Shown: positions 43,331-56,000 of the stretch, piece after piece
Layout of the letters: the number at the start of each line of letters is the position of its first letter
Position numbering within the stretch: the first letter of the stretch is position 1
Source: Rhizophagus clarus
Lineage: Eukaryota; Glomeromycota; Glomeromycetes; Glomerales; Glomeraceae
Reading direction: 5' to 3'
Assembly: GCA_015698045.1 (NCBI GenBank)
Contig: BLAL01000069.1
Coordinates: forward strand, 124,001 to 188,000
Length of the DNA stretch: 64,000 nucleotides
Notes under the pieces: generated by a model
Databases searched by the model: none
The model's input: the letters and a program-made list of their open reading frames with translations, nothing else
What the model was told of the DNA's origin: nothing
Translations under genes and position numbers: made by a program

Positions 43331-46300
43331 ATGAGCCACAGACGAGGTCAAGGTAAAAAAAAATATACTGGACAAAAAATAGATTATGGTCGCGATATAA
43401 ATAATAAGAGTAACCAGAGAAATAATAATACGAGAGGAGGCGGAAAAGGAAGGGGAAGCGGTGGCGGATTTGATAATAAAAGAGATACACCATTACCAAT
43501 GCTCAAAGTATTTCCAGATATAAAAAAGAAAAAGAAAGGCTTTCGCGCAATACCAATTATCCCGACGGAGAAAGAACTTCTTGCGCCACAGCCGAGAGAC
43601 ATTCCTGTCAATAAAATTGATGGCCCATATGAATCACTCGATGAATATCTTGAAACACATTATGAATTATTAAGGGAAGATTGCCTAAGGCCTCTTCGCC
43701 AAGGAATACAGCTTTTACGAGAGAAAGCTGACGAAATTCCAACTTTACGAATTTACGAGAAGGTTAATCTTGTGGGCATATCATTTGCAAGCATCGGCAT
43801 TATACATCGAATCAGTTTCACAACCAGACATAATGAGCGTTTCAAATGGTATTTTTAAATTCTAATAATAGAGATTATTTATGTAATATATCATTAAATT
43901 TTTTATTTGTCAGGGCTACGAGCAAACGTTTAATTCCCGGAACATTAGTCGTTTTTTCAAAGGATAATTTTGAGTCCATGAAGTTTGGAACCGTTTATAA
44001 CCGTTCTCTTAATCTTCTTGAAAAAGCTTATGATTTACAGATCGATGTACTTTTTCAATTTGAAGATATCGAATTTGAATGGTCAGATGGATATGTTATG
44101 GTAATTTATCCTAATATTAATCGTTATAAATTTCCTTCTTTTCTGTTCATAAATAAACTATTTATTTGTTATTTAGGTTGAGACAACTTCGTCATATTTT
44201 GAAGGTATATAAAATACTCGGTTATTATATTATATTAATGGAATACCCTTCTTTGTAACTTACAAATTGAACTAAATTTATAGCTTACAGACATGTCATG
44301 AATGTTCTTCAGGAACTGGATCCTGATACATTACCTTTTAAGGAGCATATTATTGAATTTGATAAGGAAATCGACATGCCAGAATACTTAGAAATACGAC
44401 AATCTACCTATAATTTTAAGATTGACGATAAAGATAGATTGGTAAGTATGGTTTTTATGTTATACCATAATGTACATGCGTGTTTACAATATGCTATTTA
44501 TAGTTTGATATTAAAGGAGAATGGCCAACAGTTGATAAAATATTCCCTGATTTACATACTTCTCAATATGATGCATTGAAAAGGATGTTGACACGTCGCT
44601 TAGCTTTAATTCAAGGTCCACCAGGTACAGGAAAAACTTATGTGGGCCTTAAGGCAGTTAAAATTTTATTAGATAATCTTCCGTATAAAATTGTTATTAC
44701 GTGTCAAACAAATCATGCTTTGGATCAATTCCTTTTAGGTTCGTGATTTTTATATGTCATAAGAAATATTCTATCTTTTAATAATTATTAATTTTAAAAT
44801 TCGAATTTCTTATTTAAATAATTTAGGTATCCAAAAATTTGAGGATAATATTATCAGATTGGGTTCAAGATCTAAATCTGATAAGATCAAAACGTATACA
44901 TTATATAATAAACGACAGGAAATAAAATTATCCGATCGTCCGCTAAAAAATAGTAAAATTAACGGTTTATTCAGACAAAAAGAACAACTCACGCGCGATA
45001 TGGTTAAATTATGTGACGATATAGAGAATCCATTTCTTTCCTGGAAAGATATCGAGGAAATGGGTTGTCTCTCAGAACAACAAATGGAAAGTCTTAAGCA
45101 AGATGATTGGTTTTGTTCGTCTAATAGCAATGATAGTGGCGTAAGGGACTATATTCAAGAATGGTTAGATCCCTCTATATCTGCTGCAACTTCAAAACAA
45201 AATGATCGTGATTTTCAAATATCTCAATTAATTTTACAAGATGGCGGAAATCAAACGGAAGATGTAGATGAAGTTGACGAAGAAGATATCCAGGAAGCTG
45301 AGGCAGATTTTCATGATAACCAATTTGCCAGTGATTTACAATTTGCAAAGTTAAGAAGTGAAAAATGCATACGGTCAGATACCTATGTCAGTGAAGATAC
45401 AAAAAATAAATATAGAGACTATGAAGATTTATGGGAAGTGCCTGACGAAGTTCGTGTAGCGCTTCATAATGAATGGCGTCGTGCAAAATTGGATGAAACT
45501 TGCAAAAAGCTTAAAGAGCTTTGTAAAAAATACTTCGATGTGTGTGAGAAAATAAAAAACGAAAGAATTCGTGAAGATTTATTTATCCTTAATTCTGCTC
45601 GCATTATTGGAATGACCACTACAGCTGCAGTGAGTAGCTATCATAATATATTACAAAAAAGAAAATTGAAACATGATTATTAAGTTATTTATTTAATTAA
45701 ACTTTTCAGGCCAAATACCATAAATTATTAATGAATTTAGAACCAAAAATCATGATTATTGAAGAAGCTGCTGAGACTTTGGAAGCGCATATAGTAACTG
45801 CTCTTACACCTGAGACTAAACATTTGATTCTTATAGGGTATTCATTAATTAATTTACGATATACCAATATTACTGCTGTTACTTAATTTTATTATATTTA
45901 ATGCGTTTATCTTACTAATAATTAATATAGTGATCATCAACAACTTCGGCCGAATATTTCTGTACACGAACTCGCTGAAGAAAATGTAATATTTCCTTTT
46001 TAGAAAAAATTATTTAAGTTTGAAATTAAATATTTGTACTTTTATATTTCGAATTTACAGAAATTGAATGTTTCATTATTTGAACGGTTGATAAAACCCT
46101 TGCCGTTTTCTAGGCTTACTGAACAACGTCGTATGAGACCTGAAATCAGGGAATTACTCAAACCAATTTATAAAGATATTCTTACAGATCATGAAAGTGT
46201 AAATCGTTATCCTGATGTTCCGGGTTTTTACGAAAATCTCTTTTTCTTTGATCACATAGAAAATGAGGAAGTCATAAAAGAAACAATGAGCAGAGTCAAT

Positions 46301-47348
46301 AAATTTGAAGCAATGATGTGTGCAAAATTTGCTAATTATCTTGTGAAAGGCGGGATGGATTATAAGAAAATGTAAGCCTTCATTAAGAATCGAGAGTCAA
46401 ACAACAACCTTTAATAGAGATCCTAGTTAATGTATTAATAAGCTACTTTCTTTTTAATAGCACCATCTTAAGTATGTATTCTGGCCAAAGAAAACTAATT
46501 TACAAATATTTAAGAGAAGATTCCCGCCGAACACCAGATCTTAAACTGATCTGTGTAAGTTCAGTGGATGGCTTCCAAGGAGAGGAAAACGACATAATTA
46601 TTTTGTCTTTGGTAAGAAGTAGTGATATAAATCGTGGTATAGGTTTCTTGGGTACATCCAACAGAGGTAATATTTAATCTTTCTCTTTAAAAAAGAAAAA
46701 TTATTAGATTTAACTTGTACTCATTTTTGAAATAGTGTGCGTTGCTTTATCACGAGCAAGGCATGGATTGTACATTTTTGGTAATGCATCTCAATTAAAG
46801 TACAAATCTAGTTTATGGAGCGAAGTTTTAGGGATACTAGAAAAATCGAAGTATTGCGGTCAGAGTATTGATCTATATTGTCAAAAACACTCAAACAAGG
46901 AAATTGGTGGTAGAATGGTGACAACACGAGTTTCGAGTTATGAAGATGTACCACTTGAAGGAGGATGTTCGAGAAACTGCGAAGAAAAGATGGAATGTGG
47001 TCATGTGAGTAATCAATTCGTTAAGTTAGTTACTCAAATTTTTCATTTTTTTTTAAAAAAAATAAGGGATTAATATAATTAATTACTAAAAAAAATTTCT
47101 TCTTCTGTGATATATAAGATGTGTAGAAGTATATGCCATATATCTTCTCATGAAACAATGTTTTGTCCGGTATACTTTTATGCATTATTATTAAGTAATT
47201 ATTTAATTAGTGTATAATTATTAATTTTTTATTTTTTTTTAAAAAAAAAATTATATAGGAGGACTGTATACGCAAACTTCCTTGTGGCCATGACTGCGGC
47301 AAATCATGTAATGAAATTTGCGGCAGCCTTATAGTTAATAACAGATAA
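43331..47348 (+). CDS. ZNFX1/Hrr1-type SF1 helicase, copy A, C-terminally truncated
   Basis: Thirteen exons join to about 1012 residues. Starts MSHRRGQGKKKYTGQ with an RGG-like GGGKGRGSGG. Helicase motifs: Walker A GPPGTGKT (about 334-341), IIEEAAE (about 660), LTEQRRMRPEI, VDGFQGEENDIIILSL (about 845) and VALSRARHG (about 880), the UPF1-like SF1 set. NFX1-type Cys/His fingers begin at about 960 (CSRNCEEKMECGH, CRSICH, LPCGHDCGKSC). Frame then leaves the alignment with copy B at about 47323 and ends SLIVNNR-stop, losing about 100 residues of zinc fingers. Family members act in RNA silencing and antiviral RNA surveillance (S. pombe Hrr1, animal ZNFX1). Nearly identical to copy B elsewhere; possibly still expressed. 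Confidence 0.85.
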
Positions 47349-47678
47349 TGATTTTAGATATTGATTATTACTTTTATGCTAAATAATAAAGTTATGTGTA
47401 TATCAACGCCTTTAAGCCATAAAAAATAGAGATGCATCCTCATTTTAAATGTTATTCGTTTTACAATTATATGTACAAAAACGTGACATAATTATCACAT
47501 CTATTTATAGAAAAACTATCCGATTAAAGGAGCTTCCAAATTAGGGATTGCTGTTTTAAGTTTTTGTCGCCTTTGATCAGCAATGTTGGTCGTTTTTTTT
47601 TCCGAAATCATAAAAAAACGGTCTTTGTGCCCTTGTATAATTTCAAAAATTCAACTCCTTATTGTATAAAGAACGAAA
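47349..47678 (+). promoter_or_regulatory. Promoter region of the dehydrogenase gene
   Basis: 330 bp between the breakpoint of helicase copy A and the ATG at 47679. TATAAAG at about 47664 lies only 15 bp before the start codon. No other gene. Confidence 0.4.
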
Positions 47679-49723
47679 ATGTCAATTGTGAACGGTGATT
47701 CTCCACGTATTTTACAAAACTTTATCGGAGGAGAATATGTAGACTCTATCCAAACTCCGTGCAAGTACATTCCTGTTACTACTCCACATACTGGTGAAGT
47801 AGTTGCTCAATGTCCAGTCTCGACCGCCGAAGATGTTGAAAAAGCTGTCGAGGCCGCCAAAGAGGCTTACAAATTATGGAGGTATTATATATTGTATATT
47901 TTTATATTACTTTTCAAATAAATTTGTTGCTACATTTTTATGTCTTTGCTTTATAGTGCTCGAACGGTCAAAGACCGCGTTCAAACTTTATTCCGTTTCC
48001 ATAACCTGTTACACACGCATATTGATGAACTGGCTGATTTAATTGTATTGGAACATGGAAAAAACAAAGCTGAAGTATATAAATTTAACTTATTATTGGA
48101 TCATAATTATTTTAATTGATTTAATACGTGATTATTGGGTTTTAAAGGCAATCGCAAGTATCGCTAAGGGAGCCGAAACGGTAGAATATGCTACGTCGCT
48201 TCCTCAGTTGGTAAATATAATATGTTTTATATTTTAAATTTATGCGTAATTTATTGGATTGCTAATTCTTTTTTCTTTAGATCCAAGGTAAAATATTAGA
48301 TGTTTCAAAAGGCGTAACTTGCAACGATACTCGTGTACCTTTAGGTGTCGTTGCATCTATTGTGCCCTTTAATTTTCCAATCATGGTAAATTTTATAATT
48401 AAAGATATTTATTTTGTAAGAATTTGTAAGTCATTGATACATTTTGGTTATAGGTTCCTATGTGGTCTTTACCGATTGCTATCGCTACGGGCAATACGTT
48501 AATTCTAAAACCATCTGAAAAAGTCCCATTAACTATGAATCGTGTTGTTGCGCTCTTGAAAGAAGCGGGTGTACCAGATGGAGTAGTTAATCTTGTTAAT
48601 GGCACTGTTGATGGTAAGAGTATTACTGAATCACTTCCAATTAAGCGAATTTATTACTGAAATATTTTTTTTTTACATTAGCTGTAAATGCAATTTGTGA
48701 TCATCCTGATATCAAGGCAGTTACTTTTGTGGGGACTTCACAAGTGGCTAATCTCGTTACGGAGAGATGTCACAAATTGGGTAAGAGAGTACTTGCATTA
48801 GGTGGAGCTAAGGTAAGTTGATAAATTTTCAAATATTTTCGATTAGAAAATATTAACCAGAATAGTTCTTTACAGAATCACCTGATTGCTTCGCCAGACT
48901 GTAATGTTGAAACAACTTCAACCGATGTAGTAAACTCGTTCGCTGGCTGTGCTGGTAATTATTATTAAACATGATATCTAGTAAAAAAGTCTCTAAACAT
49001 ATAAACAATTGTTTTGTGAAAAGGACAGCGATGTATGGCAGCATCAGTTCTCTTAATTATTGGGTCACAACCTGAATTATTAGAACGTATTACCGCCAAA
49101 GCTATAGCATTGCAACCAGGATCTAAAGCTGGGGAAATTGGACCTGTTATTGATAAAGCTTCACTTGATAAAATTACTAGTTACATTGAGGCTTCTGAAC
49201 ATGGCGGGGCAAATATTCTTGTTGATGGTCGTTCATGGACTAAAAGCCATACAAAGGGATTTTGGATTGGTCCAACTGTCATATTCCATAATAATAAAGA
49301 AGATAAAGCTTTACATGATGAAATCTTTGGTCCTGTTTTAAGTATTTATCAATGCTCTAGTAAGGAAGAAGCAATTGAGATCGAGAATAATAATCCATAC
49401 GGTAATGCAGCATGTATCTATACAACAACGGGCGCCACAGCTGAGTGGTTTATTAAACGATTTGATGCTGCAATGTGTGGAGTTAATATTGGAGTACCCG
49501 TGCCTAGGTGAGTTTACCAGGAGAGATTAAGCTTGTTATTTAAAAGCTCACTTAACAAATAAATATTTGTAGGGAACCATTTTCCTTTGGAGGAATAAAT
49601 CGATCTAAATTTGGAAACTTTGTTGATATTACCGGAGATGGCGGTGTTGAATTTTTCACTTGGAGACGTAAAGTTACCACCCGATGGGGGCAAGAAAATC
49701 TTGACCCAAAATTAAGAATGTAA
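47679..49723 (+). CDS. Methylmalonate/malonate-semialdehyde dehydrogenase (CoA-acylating)
   Basis: Nine exons, 497 residues, normal for the family (about 500-535). Oxidises methylmalonate semialdehyde, or malonate semialdehyde, with NAD and CoA to propionyl- or acetyl-CoA in valine and pyrimidine breakdown. Aldehyde dehydrogenase marks: [42 protein letters not shown], and FAGCAGQRCMA with the catalytic Cys at about 290; WIGPTVI, EIFGPVL and [13 protein letters not shown] follow. GQRCMA and the [11 protein letters not shown] end are typical of this class rather than general aldehyde dehydrogenases. Starts [18 protein letters not shown]: no obvious mitochondrial presequence, which is odd since relatives are mitochondrial. 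Its 3' half was copied to 41078. Confidence 0.93.
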
Positions 49724-50008
49724 AATAGTGGTTTAATAAATTATTCAAATGAAGACATTTTATATTAAATGACGTTAAATCGACAGAATTGCGTATTTTA
49801 ATAATAAATTAAACTTCTGTGTTTCGATGCTAGCGGCCAGTGTTTGAAATTCAAATGTGTGGAATGTGTGCACACAAATTTTTAAAATTCTGCACATAAC
49901 GAAAAATTTTTATGTGCGCAAAAGCGCACATGAAAAAATTATTGTAAATCTTTGAGCTTCCCGTTATTAAAAAAAATACCTTTCGCACTTAAGTTGTGCA
50001 CACGTGTC
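49724..50008. other. 3' flank of the dehydrogenase gene
   Basis: Shares GATGCTAGCGGCCAGTGTTTGAAAT with the duplicated DNA at about 41738, showing that the duplication covers the downstream region as well. Confidence 0.6.
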
Positions 50009-50138
50009 TAAGGATGGTCATCGGTCCTACCGGTCCTAATCGGTCCTGGACCGGCCGGTCCCAGGACTTGTAGGACCGGACCGCGGTTTTTCATTTTCTT
50101 GTGGCGCAGTAGGACCGGTCTCGAAGTACTAGCCCAGC

Positions 50139-51588
50139 CAGGACCCCGGATAATTATAATAGAGGTCACATCCGCAGTACTAATTAAAAATCCAATGGAA
50201 TATACATAAATTTTGCCATATAAATATACATTTTTATCATATGACCTTCTATTGTACTATAAATATCCACTTTTATCATATGACCTCATAGTAAATTTTA
50301 ACGAAAAAAAAAGATTTTGTATTAAAAATATGGATTAACCGGATTATATTATTTTTAAACTGAAACTAGCCAGAATTTCTCTATTAGATTTAATTTTATA
50401 ATTTATAATTTTATAACTGCTATAATCTCTGCAGAATATGCATTACTTGTATTACTTTCAAAATTATTTTAATAAAAGACCAAATAATTTTTTTAAAAAG
50501 ATTATATTTATGATTTACTATATAAAGTAATCCTTTGCTAATATTTAATTCTTTTTACATCACAATACTTCAGTTCTTTTATTGTTAGAATTCTTAAATA
50601 AAAGAATAATTGCTATAAAGACCTGCTTTTTAATAAAAATTACATCCCTAATATGCATGCATTTTATAAAAATGAAAATAAAAGGCGTTAGTTATATTCT
50701 TAAACCAAATTGTTAAGAAAAACATCTCTCTTTTCAAATTTAAGCCAGAAAATTTGAATCAAATCCTACAAAATAGACAAAAAAAAACATTAGTAATATT
50801 CTCAAACAAAATTATTAAAGAACATCTTTCTCTTTATCACCCATTAAAGAAATTGCCCCCTTTAAATTTTACCTATTATTCTCTTTTCAAATTTATTTTC
50901 AAGTCAAAAAATCCCAATTTGTTTCTACAAAAATAAATAAAACAAAAAGAACATCAATAACGTTCTTAAAATAAAAAAAATAATAAGTTTAGTAGCTTAC
51001 TCATTTCTATAGTTCAAGAAAATGAAAATCAAAATTTACCTAAAATAATTTGCAAATCTGCAATTACATAACTCTGTATTCTATAATACTAACATTTTAA
51101 CATATTTTGGCAATTTAAACCTGATGGCAAAACTAAATTTCAATCCAAACATATTTTAGCATATGCTGTATATTATTTTGTAATGCTGTAATAAAAAGCT
51201 ACAAACTCCTGGAAAAAAAAGCAATTAGCTATTTCTTGCTTAAACAATTTAATATGTAAAAAAAATAGAAAAATATCTTAAATTAGCATTAAATTTTTGA
51301 TCTAGAAAAAAAATCAATGTACAATATCCATATTAATTTACAGCATTATAGTATGGCATTACAGCATTATAGTCAAAATATACACTTTATAATAAAGCAT
51401 TACATATGACCTTAAATATTTATCCAAAATTATATACTTTTTTTACTATGACCTAATTTAGTGATACTCTATTTTTGCATGTAACCTTTACTCAAAATAC
51501 CCGTTTTTTCATATGACCTTCCTGTTAAAAATGCAAAAAAATATACGTTTTTTGCATATGACCTTTATTATAATTAACCGGGGTCCTG
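50139..51588. mobile_element. CAGGACCCCG-family element, 6-bp TSD CCCAGC
   Basis: Ends CAGGACCCCGGATAATTATA and, inverted, CAGGACCCCGGTTAATTATA. Target duplications CCCAGC at 50133-50138 and 51589-51594. Copy A of the host element has the unoccupied site (TACTCCAGTTGCAC at 41931-41944), which confirms the insertion. Subterminal TATCATATGACCT repeats. The interior shows splice-module-like cassettes on the minus strand. No transposase frame. Confidence 0.85.
50690..51015 (-). repeat. Splice-module-like cassettes inside the CAGGACCCCG element
   Basis: On the minus strand: TTTATTTTTGTAG, core AAACAAATTGGGATTTTTTG..., GTAAAATTT; and TGTCTATTTTGTAG, core GATTTGATTCAAATTTTCTG.... AACGTT...GTTCT phrases between them resemble those in the 5.6-6.6 kb array. 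Confidence 0.4.
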
Positions 51589-51589
51589 C

Positions 51590-51814
51590 CCAGCCGCACC
51601 GACAAAATTTCGCAGTCACGTGACTGCGATTTTAATCTTCACGTCCGTCACACACTCCTCGTTTTCATTGTTTATATTTATCTGAGGGACAGAGTAGACG
51701 AAAATTTATTTGTCACATATTATTTGTCACCGGACACTTTCACGTGTTAGTGCATAATTCCGTAATGCGGCCAAATATCACGTGACTGCGAAATTTTTGT
51801 CGGTGCGACTGGGG
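51590..51814. mobile_element. Inverted-repeat segment (MITE-like), copy B
   Basis: Ends CAGCCGCACCGACAAAATTT and, inverted, CAGTCGCACCGACAAAAATT, with CGCAGTCACGTGA next inside. About 225 bp. The matching segment in copy A (41935-42161) has its interior in the opposite orientation. Confidence 0.6.
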
Positions 51815-52302
51815 TAGTTGGTCTCGAGGACCGACCGGTTCTCATATCGGTCTTCATATAATAAACGATTTTTATATTAAATATAGCTATTAATTTAATA
51901 AAGATCTTTATAAAAAAATATAAAGACCGACCGATTTTGAAATCACAAACAGATAATCGCATTTCTCCACTTATACGCCTATGTTTTTTCGAAAAAAATA
52001 CCCTAATTCATTAATTTAAAATATTTTAAGTTACATATGTTTATGCACCTTGAAATTTGGTAACTTATTTGCAATCATTTTTTTTTTAAAAAATAAAGGA
52101 AAAAAAAGAAAAGTTTTTTATTTGTAAAAAAGGAAAAGACCGATCGGTCCTGAAAAGACTGCGGTCCTTAAAAAGACCGACGGTCTTATTGTATGCGATA
52201 CAGGACCGAAAGACCGCAGTCCTACACCAAGACGGACCGGTCCGTCTTTTTAAGGTGTAGGATCGTAGGACCGCGGTCTTCTAGGACCGATGACCATCTT
52301 TA

Positions 52303-53075
52303 CACGTATCCCGCACGTGAGGATTTCAAACATTGATTACTGGTCCTAAAAATCTAAAATTCTTCAATTTTTCAATTTATCAGGGCTATGTCCTATAAGG
52401 ATAATTTTTTTTAACAATAATAAATAATCTGATATTTTTAAAGTAAATTTCAGGTCGAATATCTTCACATTGATAATACCTAATCTATAATGAAGACTGT
52501 AAGCATAGTCAAAAGCTTCTACAATTAAAACAAGTAAATTAAACAATAACAATGGTTTATTTATTAGAATTTCTTGTACAGTACCATTGTTTGACCTGTT
52601 TAGAAATTTACACCTAAAATTTTCTGATAAAAAATTTTGGGTGTAACGAAACTAATATATTATTTTTTACTCCTATTATTGTTTAACAATTAATATATTC
52701 ATAATAAAAAAAAATGTATATTTTTCATTTTATCACATAAAATTTACTTTTTATCATTACAAAAAAAATCATTATTCCTGAATCAGATTAGTATTTGAAT
52801 TGTTTTAAATACTTAATTAAGCGTATTTGAAAACCGTTGAAATTTTTGATTAAATAAAAAACACAAATATTTTGGAAAAAAAAGCATGGAAAAAAAAGAT
52901 TATTTCCGCAAATTGTCACAGATTTAAATTCTCATGATCATGTGGTAACGTGAGTAACGTATTACTGAAGTTTTTCCGAATCATGCGCAAAATATTCTTA
53001 CTTCTGGTCTTCCCGCATCATTTTACACTATACACCAATTTTTTTTTTTTTTTACTTGCATAGTTATAACAAAAT
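52303..53075. other. 5' region of helicase copy B
   Basis: AT-rich; the last about 150 bp (from GATCATGTGGTAACGTGAGT) are nearly identical to those before copy A. No gene. Confidence 0.5.
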
Positions 53076-56000
53076 ATGAGCCACAGACGAGGGCAAGGTA
53101 AAAAAAAATATACTGGACAAAAAATAGATTATGGTCGCGATACAAACAATAAGAGCAACCAGAGAAATAATAATACGAGAGGAGGCGGAAAAGGAAGGGG
53201 AGGCGGTGGCAGATTTGATAATAGAAGAGATACACTATTACCAATACTCAAAGAATTTCCAGATACAGAAAAGAAAGGCTTTCGCGCAATACCAATTATT
53301 CCGACGGAGAAAGAACTTCTTGCACCACAGCCGAGAGACATTCCTGTCAATAAAATTGATGGCCCATATGAATCACTCGATGAATATCTTGAAACACATT
53401 ATGAATTATTAAGGGAAGATTGCCTAAGGCCTCTTCGCCAAGGAATACAGCTTTTACGAGAGAAAGCTGACGAAATTCCAACTTTACGAATTTACGAGAA
53501 GGTTAATCTTGTGGGCATATCATTTGCAAGCATCGGCATTATACATCGGATCAGTTTCACAACCAGACATAATGAGCGTGTCAAATGGTATTTTTAAATT
53601 CTAATATTAGAGATTATTTATGTAATATATCATTAAATTTTTTATTTGTCAGGGCTACGAGCAAACGTTTAATTCCCGGAACATTAGTCGTTTTTTCAAA
53701 GGATAATTTTGAGTCCATGAAGTTTGGAACGGTTTACAACCGTTCTCTTGATCTTCTTGAAAAAGCTTATGATTTACAGATTGATGTACTTTTTCAATTT
53801 GAAGATATCGAATTTGAATGGTCAGATGGATACGTCATGGTAATTTATTCTAATATTAATCGTTATAAATTTCCTTCTTTTCTGTTCATAAATAAACTAT
53901 TTATTTGTTATTTAGGTTGAGACAACTTCGTCATATTTTGAAGGTATATAAAATACTCGGTTATTGTATTATATTAATGGAATACTCTTCTTTGTAACTT
54001 ACAAATTGAACTAAATTTATATATAGCTTACAGACATGTCATGAATGTTCTTCAGGAACTGGATCCTAATACATTACCTTTTAAGGAGCATATTATTGAA
54101 CTTGATAAGGAAATCAACATGCCAGAATACTTAGAAATACGACAACCTACCTATAATTTTAAAATTGGCGATGAAGATAGATTGGTAATTTTCATTTTAC
54201 ATGATTTTTTGTGTTTTGTCATAATGTACATTCGTGTTTACAATATGCTATTTATAGTTTGATATTAAAGGAGAATGGCCAACAGTTGATAAAATATTTC
54301 CTGATTTACATACTTCTCAATATGATGCATTGAAAAGGATGTTGACACGTCGCTTAGCTTTAATTCAAGGTCCACCAGGTACAGGAAAAACTTATGTGGG
54401 CCTTAAGGCAGTTAAAATTTTATTAGATAATCTTCCGTATAAAATTGTTATTACGTGTCAAACAAATCATGCTTTGGATCAATTCCTTTTAGGTTCGTGA
54501 TTTTTATATGTCATAAGAAATATTCTATCTTTTAATAATTATTAATTTTAAAATTCGAATTTCTTATTTAAATAATTTAGGTATCCAAAAATTTGAGGAT
54601 AATATTATCAGATTGGGTTCAAGATCTAAATCTGATAGGATCAAAACGTATACATTATATAATAAACGACAGGAAATAAAATCATCCGATCGTCCGCTAA
54701 AAAATAATGAAATTAATAGTTTATTCAAACAAAAAGAACAACTCACGCGCGATATGGTTAAATTATGTGACGATATAGGGAATCCACTTCTTTCCTGGAA
54801 AGATATCGAGGAAATGGGTTGTCTCTCAGAACAACAAATGGAAAGTCTTAAGCAAGATGATTGGTTTTGTTCGTCTAATAGCAATGATAGTGGCGTAAGG
54901 GACTATATTCAAGAGTGGTTAGATCCCTCTATATCTGCTGCAACTTCAAAACAAAATGATCTTGATTTTCAAATATCTCAATTAATTTTACAAGATGGTG
55001 GAAACCAAACGGAAGATGTAGATGAAGTTGACGAAGAAGATATCCAGGAAGCTGAGGCAGATTTTCATGATAACCAATTTGCCAGTGATTTACAATTTGC
55101 AAAGTTAAGAAGTGAAAAATGCATACGGTCAGATACCTATGTCAGTGAAGATACAAAAAATAAATATAGAGACTATGAAGATTTATGGGAAGTGCCTGAC
55201 GAAGTTCGTGTAGCACTTCATAATGAATGGCGTCGTGCAAAATTGGATGAAACTTGCAAAAAGCTTAAAGAGCTTTGTAAAAAATACTTCGATGTGTGTG
55301 AGAAAATAAAAAACGAAAGAATTCGTGAAGATTTATTTATCCTTAATTCTGCTCGCATTATTGGAATGACCACTACAGCTGCAGTGAGTAGCTATCATAA
55401 TATATTACAAAAAAGAAAATTGAAACATGATTATTAAGTTATTTATTTAATTAAACTTTTCAGGCCAAATACCATAAATTATTAATGAATTTAGAACCAA
55501 AAATCATGATTATTGAAGAAGCTGCTGAGACTTTGGAAGCGCATATAGTAACTGCTCTTACACCTGAGACTAAACATTTGATTCTTATAGGGTATTCATT
55601 AATTAATTTATGATATACCGATATTACTGCTGTTACTTAATTTTATTATATTTAATGCGTTTATCTTACTAATAATTAATATAGTGATCATCAACAACTT
55701 CGGCCGAACACTTCTGTACACGAACTCGCTGAAGAAAATGTAATATTTCCTTTTTAGAAAAAATTATTTAAGTTTGAAATTAAATATTTGTACTTTTATA
55801 TTTCGAATTTACAGAAATTGAATGTTTCATTATTTGAACGGTTGATAAAACCCTTGCCGTTTTCTAGGCTTACTGAACAACGTCGTATGAGACCTGAAAT
55901 CAGGGAATTACTCAAACCAATTTATGAAGATATTCTTACAGATCATGAAGATGTAAATCGTTATCCTGATGTTCCAGGTTTTTACGAAAATCTCTTTTTC

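Larger units (their letters stand above)
50009..52302. mobile_element. GGACCG-rich hAT-like element, copy B, with two nested inserts
   Basis: Flanked by CACGTGTC (50001-50008) and CACGTATC (52303-52310), one base apart. Ends TAAGGATGGTCATCGGTCCT and, inverted, TAAAGATGGTCATCGGTCCT. Dense GGACCG/CGGTCC palindromic motifs near both ends. Contains a CAGGACCCCG-family element (50139-51588) and, beside it, an inverted-repeat segment (about 51590-51814). No gene. Confidence 0.75.
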
